Source of the DNA: Tyto alba
Taxonomy: Eukaryota; Chordata; Aves; Strigiformes; Tytonidae
Assembly (NCBI RefSeq): GCF_018691265.1
Contig: NW_024881321.1
Location: forward strand, 24,649,698-24,713,697
Length of the DNA: 64,000 nt
Direction: 5' to 3'
The notes below the pieces were generated by a model. It did not search any database. It worked only from the letters and a program-made list of their open reading frames with translations, and was not told where the DNA came from. Of the stretch, positions 61,948-64,000 are shown piece by piece. The position numbers were made by a program, and so were the translations under genes. Positions within the stretch are counted from its first letter, which is position 1, and each line of letters opens with the position of its first letter.

Positions 61948-64000
61948 CCATACTCCTGTTTGAAAAAGGTGAAAACTCAGCCCTATGGTAGACCATCTGT
62001 TAAAATTTATGTAAGGTATGTCAGACACTCTTGTAGGTCACTGTGAGGCTCACAGGAGAAACAAAACAGGCACAGCAGCTAAAACCAAAACAAAATCAGA
62101 ATTTCTGCTGTCATTATGTCCTTTTCTCTCTTTGATTTCCAATACTAGCAGAGTATTTTTATCCTGCCTTCTGCATAAAGGTCAAGCATAGTCTTCAGCC
62201 TTCTTTTGCATCTTTAGTTTCTAGACTAGGTTATATTGTTTATAGTCCTTCAGTCTGCTCTAATCCGTTCAGATTAATAAAATTTCACAGTTTATTTCAC
62301 ACATTCTGGACCATTATATATGAACAGCAGTCAAGCTATTCTTATGCTAAAGCAAAATAATTTTAAGTATTAACACTAGCACTGCAGGGTCAAAATTAAG
62401 ATAATCAAGGACTTTAGGCATTAGTAACCCACAGGAGAACTTCCATCCTGTTATGGACAAGACAAGCTTCTGGCCATTAATTGGGGCCCTGTCAGAGTTG
62501 CTACTGGGGTAACAGATATCTTCTGGAATTTTACGGCTTATATTAAAATGCTTCCAAGAGTTTTAACGACTTAGTAGTGTCTGAGGTGGCCTAGCATCAC
62601 ATTATTAAGGAAGATGCAAACTCAGAAATTCCATCGTATGACTTCTGACTAGATATTGTATGTAGTTCTTAGTATGAACATCTTTGGCGTCTAATTCTAG
62701 TCTACTTTCTTTTATAAATCTCATCTCTTGTGACTGTTAAGGTTCTTTCAGTACCCAAGCCCATTTTTGTCTTGACATACTGTGAGTAATTATTTCCAGA
62801 TTTAGCTGTATTTACATAAGAATTCTAAAGGTTATTGTCTTGGAGACAATCACATGAATGTCATTAAGTAACAAAAGAATTTTTGAAGCAGCATATTAAG
62901 TGTTACAATCATAAGAATTAACTGTATAATCATAGTCTTAGTTTCTTTCTCTAACAAAAAAATGTGGTGGAACCAATAGAATCATATTGCTCTTTTCCAT
63001 GATCCCATTAAGAAACCCTATCCTTTTCTTACTGAGTTTTTGCTGTTACAGCTAAGACTATTTAATGGGAGGTTATCACTTAACATCTGCAACTGTCAGT
63101 GCAAAAGCAAATGCCACCTCTCTTTACTCTTCACACCTTGCTTCCCACTTCTCCAATTTGTCTAAATTTCATAGTCAAATTTCCTCCTCCTCTACCTCAC
63201 TTTTATCTTAATCAACTACTTTCTACCCTTCATCCTTCTCCCTTTTCATCAGCAAATTCAGATTTCTTTTTCCCACATGCCAACATCTCCATCATTCTAG
63301 ATCTCCTACATTTTACTTTTGACCCTAACATATTTCCATTTCTTGTCTTATTTCTTCTGCTATAAGCAGCCACAAATTTGTATAGTAGTCCTAACCTAAT
63401 TCTCAGTTGCCCACTTTGAACAGCTTTTCATGCTCTTCATGCTCTGTTTTTCCTCCCTACACGCATTTTTAAATAGTTGCCTTTTCAAAGCAACCTTTTT
63501 TTTTTTTTTTCCTGTGTTCAAGTGGCTCTTTTTCCTTCAGTGCTATTGTCTCTCATTTAAATTTATATCTTCTCACTAGGTTTTTGTAGAGCTAAAATAA
63601 TTTAAAATAAGTCACAGTTGACAACAGGTAAACCTCCATGTTCTCTAGAGTACATATGTAAGTATGCTGTCTTTCAGTAGTGTTTCTCTAAACATTGTTC
63701 TAGCATAACATGCTGTTTGTTTGTAGAACGCAGGCTCCTGACTTTATCACTGATTTCTACCACATCTATGTAACAACAAAAGACATTTAGGAAATAATAT
63801 TAAGCTTTCTTTGAAGGTCAGAACTTTAGTTTGACATGAGTGACATATTTAGAAAAGAAATAAAATTTGTCATCATCATTATAGACCATTTTCTTAAAAT
63901 ACTGTATTTATTATGAGGTCCAAGTGCAATTGCTAGTATGTTAATTAAAGAAAACACTGTTTTCTCTTCTGCTTTGTATCTTCGCATAATTCATTCCTTT
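60291..64000. other. Intergenic sequence to the window end
   Basis: Contains an A31 tract at 61,916-61,946 and a C/T-rich, G-poor stretch at about 63,100-63,360. No gene or recognised transposon. Confidence 0.5.
61916..61946. repeat. Poly(A) tract, 31 A
   Basis: An uninterrupted A run. No retroposed sequence was recognised on its 5' side. Confidence 0.9.

Overview
This window looks like vertebrate nuclear DNA, almost certainly from a bird. The base composition is AT-rich. Nearly all the recognisable sequence is CR1-type LINE fragments and solo LTRs of endogenous retroviruses. Several LTRs are of a type I recognise from avian genomes: they open TGTCCTGGTTTGGGCTGG and end near AAACCACGACA. No prokaryotic-style genes, tRNA, rRNA or CRISPR arrays are present. 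Most of the short open frames are chance frames or frames running through repeats. I cannot name the species.

Layout. 1-2,365 is a plus-strand CR1 reverse-transcriptase fragment broken by two LTR insertions. 3,533-5,090 carries a pair of direct repeats. 6,220-6,450 is an unnamed dispersed repeat whose relative lies at 47,205-47,430. 6,450-14,460 is AT-rich unique DNA. 14,461-15,048 is a solo LTR with a perfect target-site duplication (TSD). 16.9-22.4 kb holds CR1 remnants of different ages and an LTR at 19.4-20.0 kb. 23.0-27.8 kb is a dense island in which CR1s and at least four LTRs are stacked inside one another. 29.4-29.8 kb on the minus strand contains the only candidate cellular coding sequence: three short putative exons that join in one frame and are followed by a poly(A) signal. 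34,331-35,664 is a tandem pair of LTRs that share a target site. 38.6-39.3 kb, 45.85-46.58 kb and 57.36-58.1 kb hold further LTRs. 50,480-53,045 is the longest CR1, minus strand, 5'-truncated inside the endonuclease region. The rest is gene-desert sequence with microsatellites.

The elements do not form a pathway. No gag, pol or env reading frame was recognised next to any LTR, so the LTRs appear to be solo copies. The CR1 copies all carry stops, frameshifts or truncations. The window is best read as a gene-poor archive of transposition events whose order can be worked out from nesting and TSDs. The candidate terminal exons at 29.4-29.8 kb are the item most worth testing. I found nothing that clearly amounts to a new biological system.
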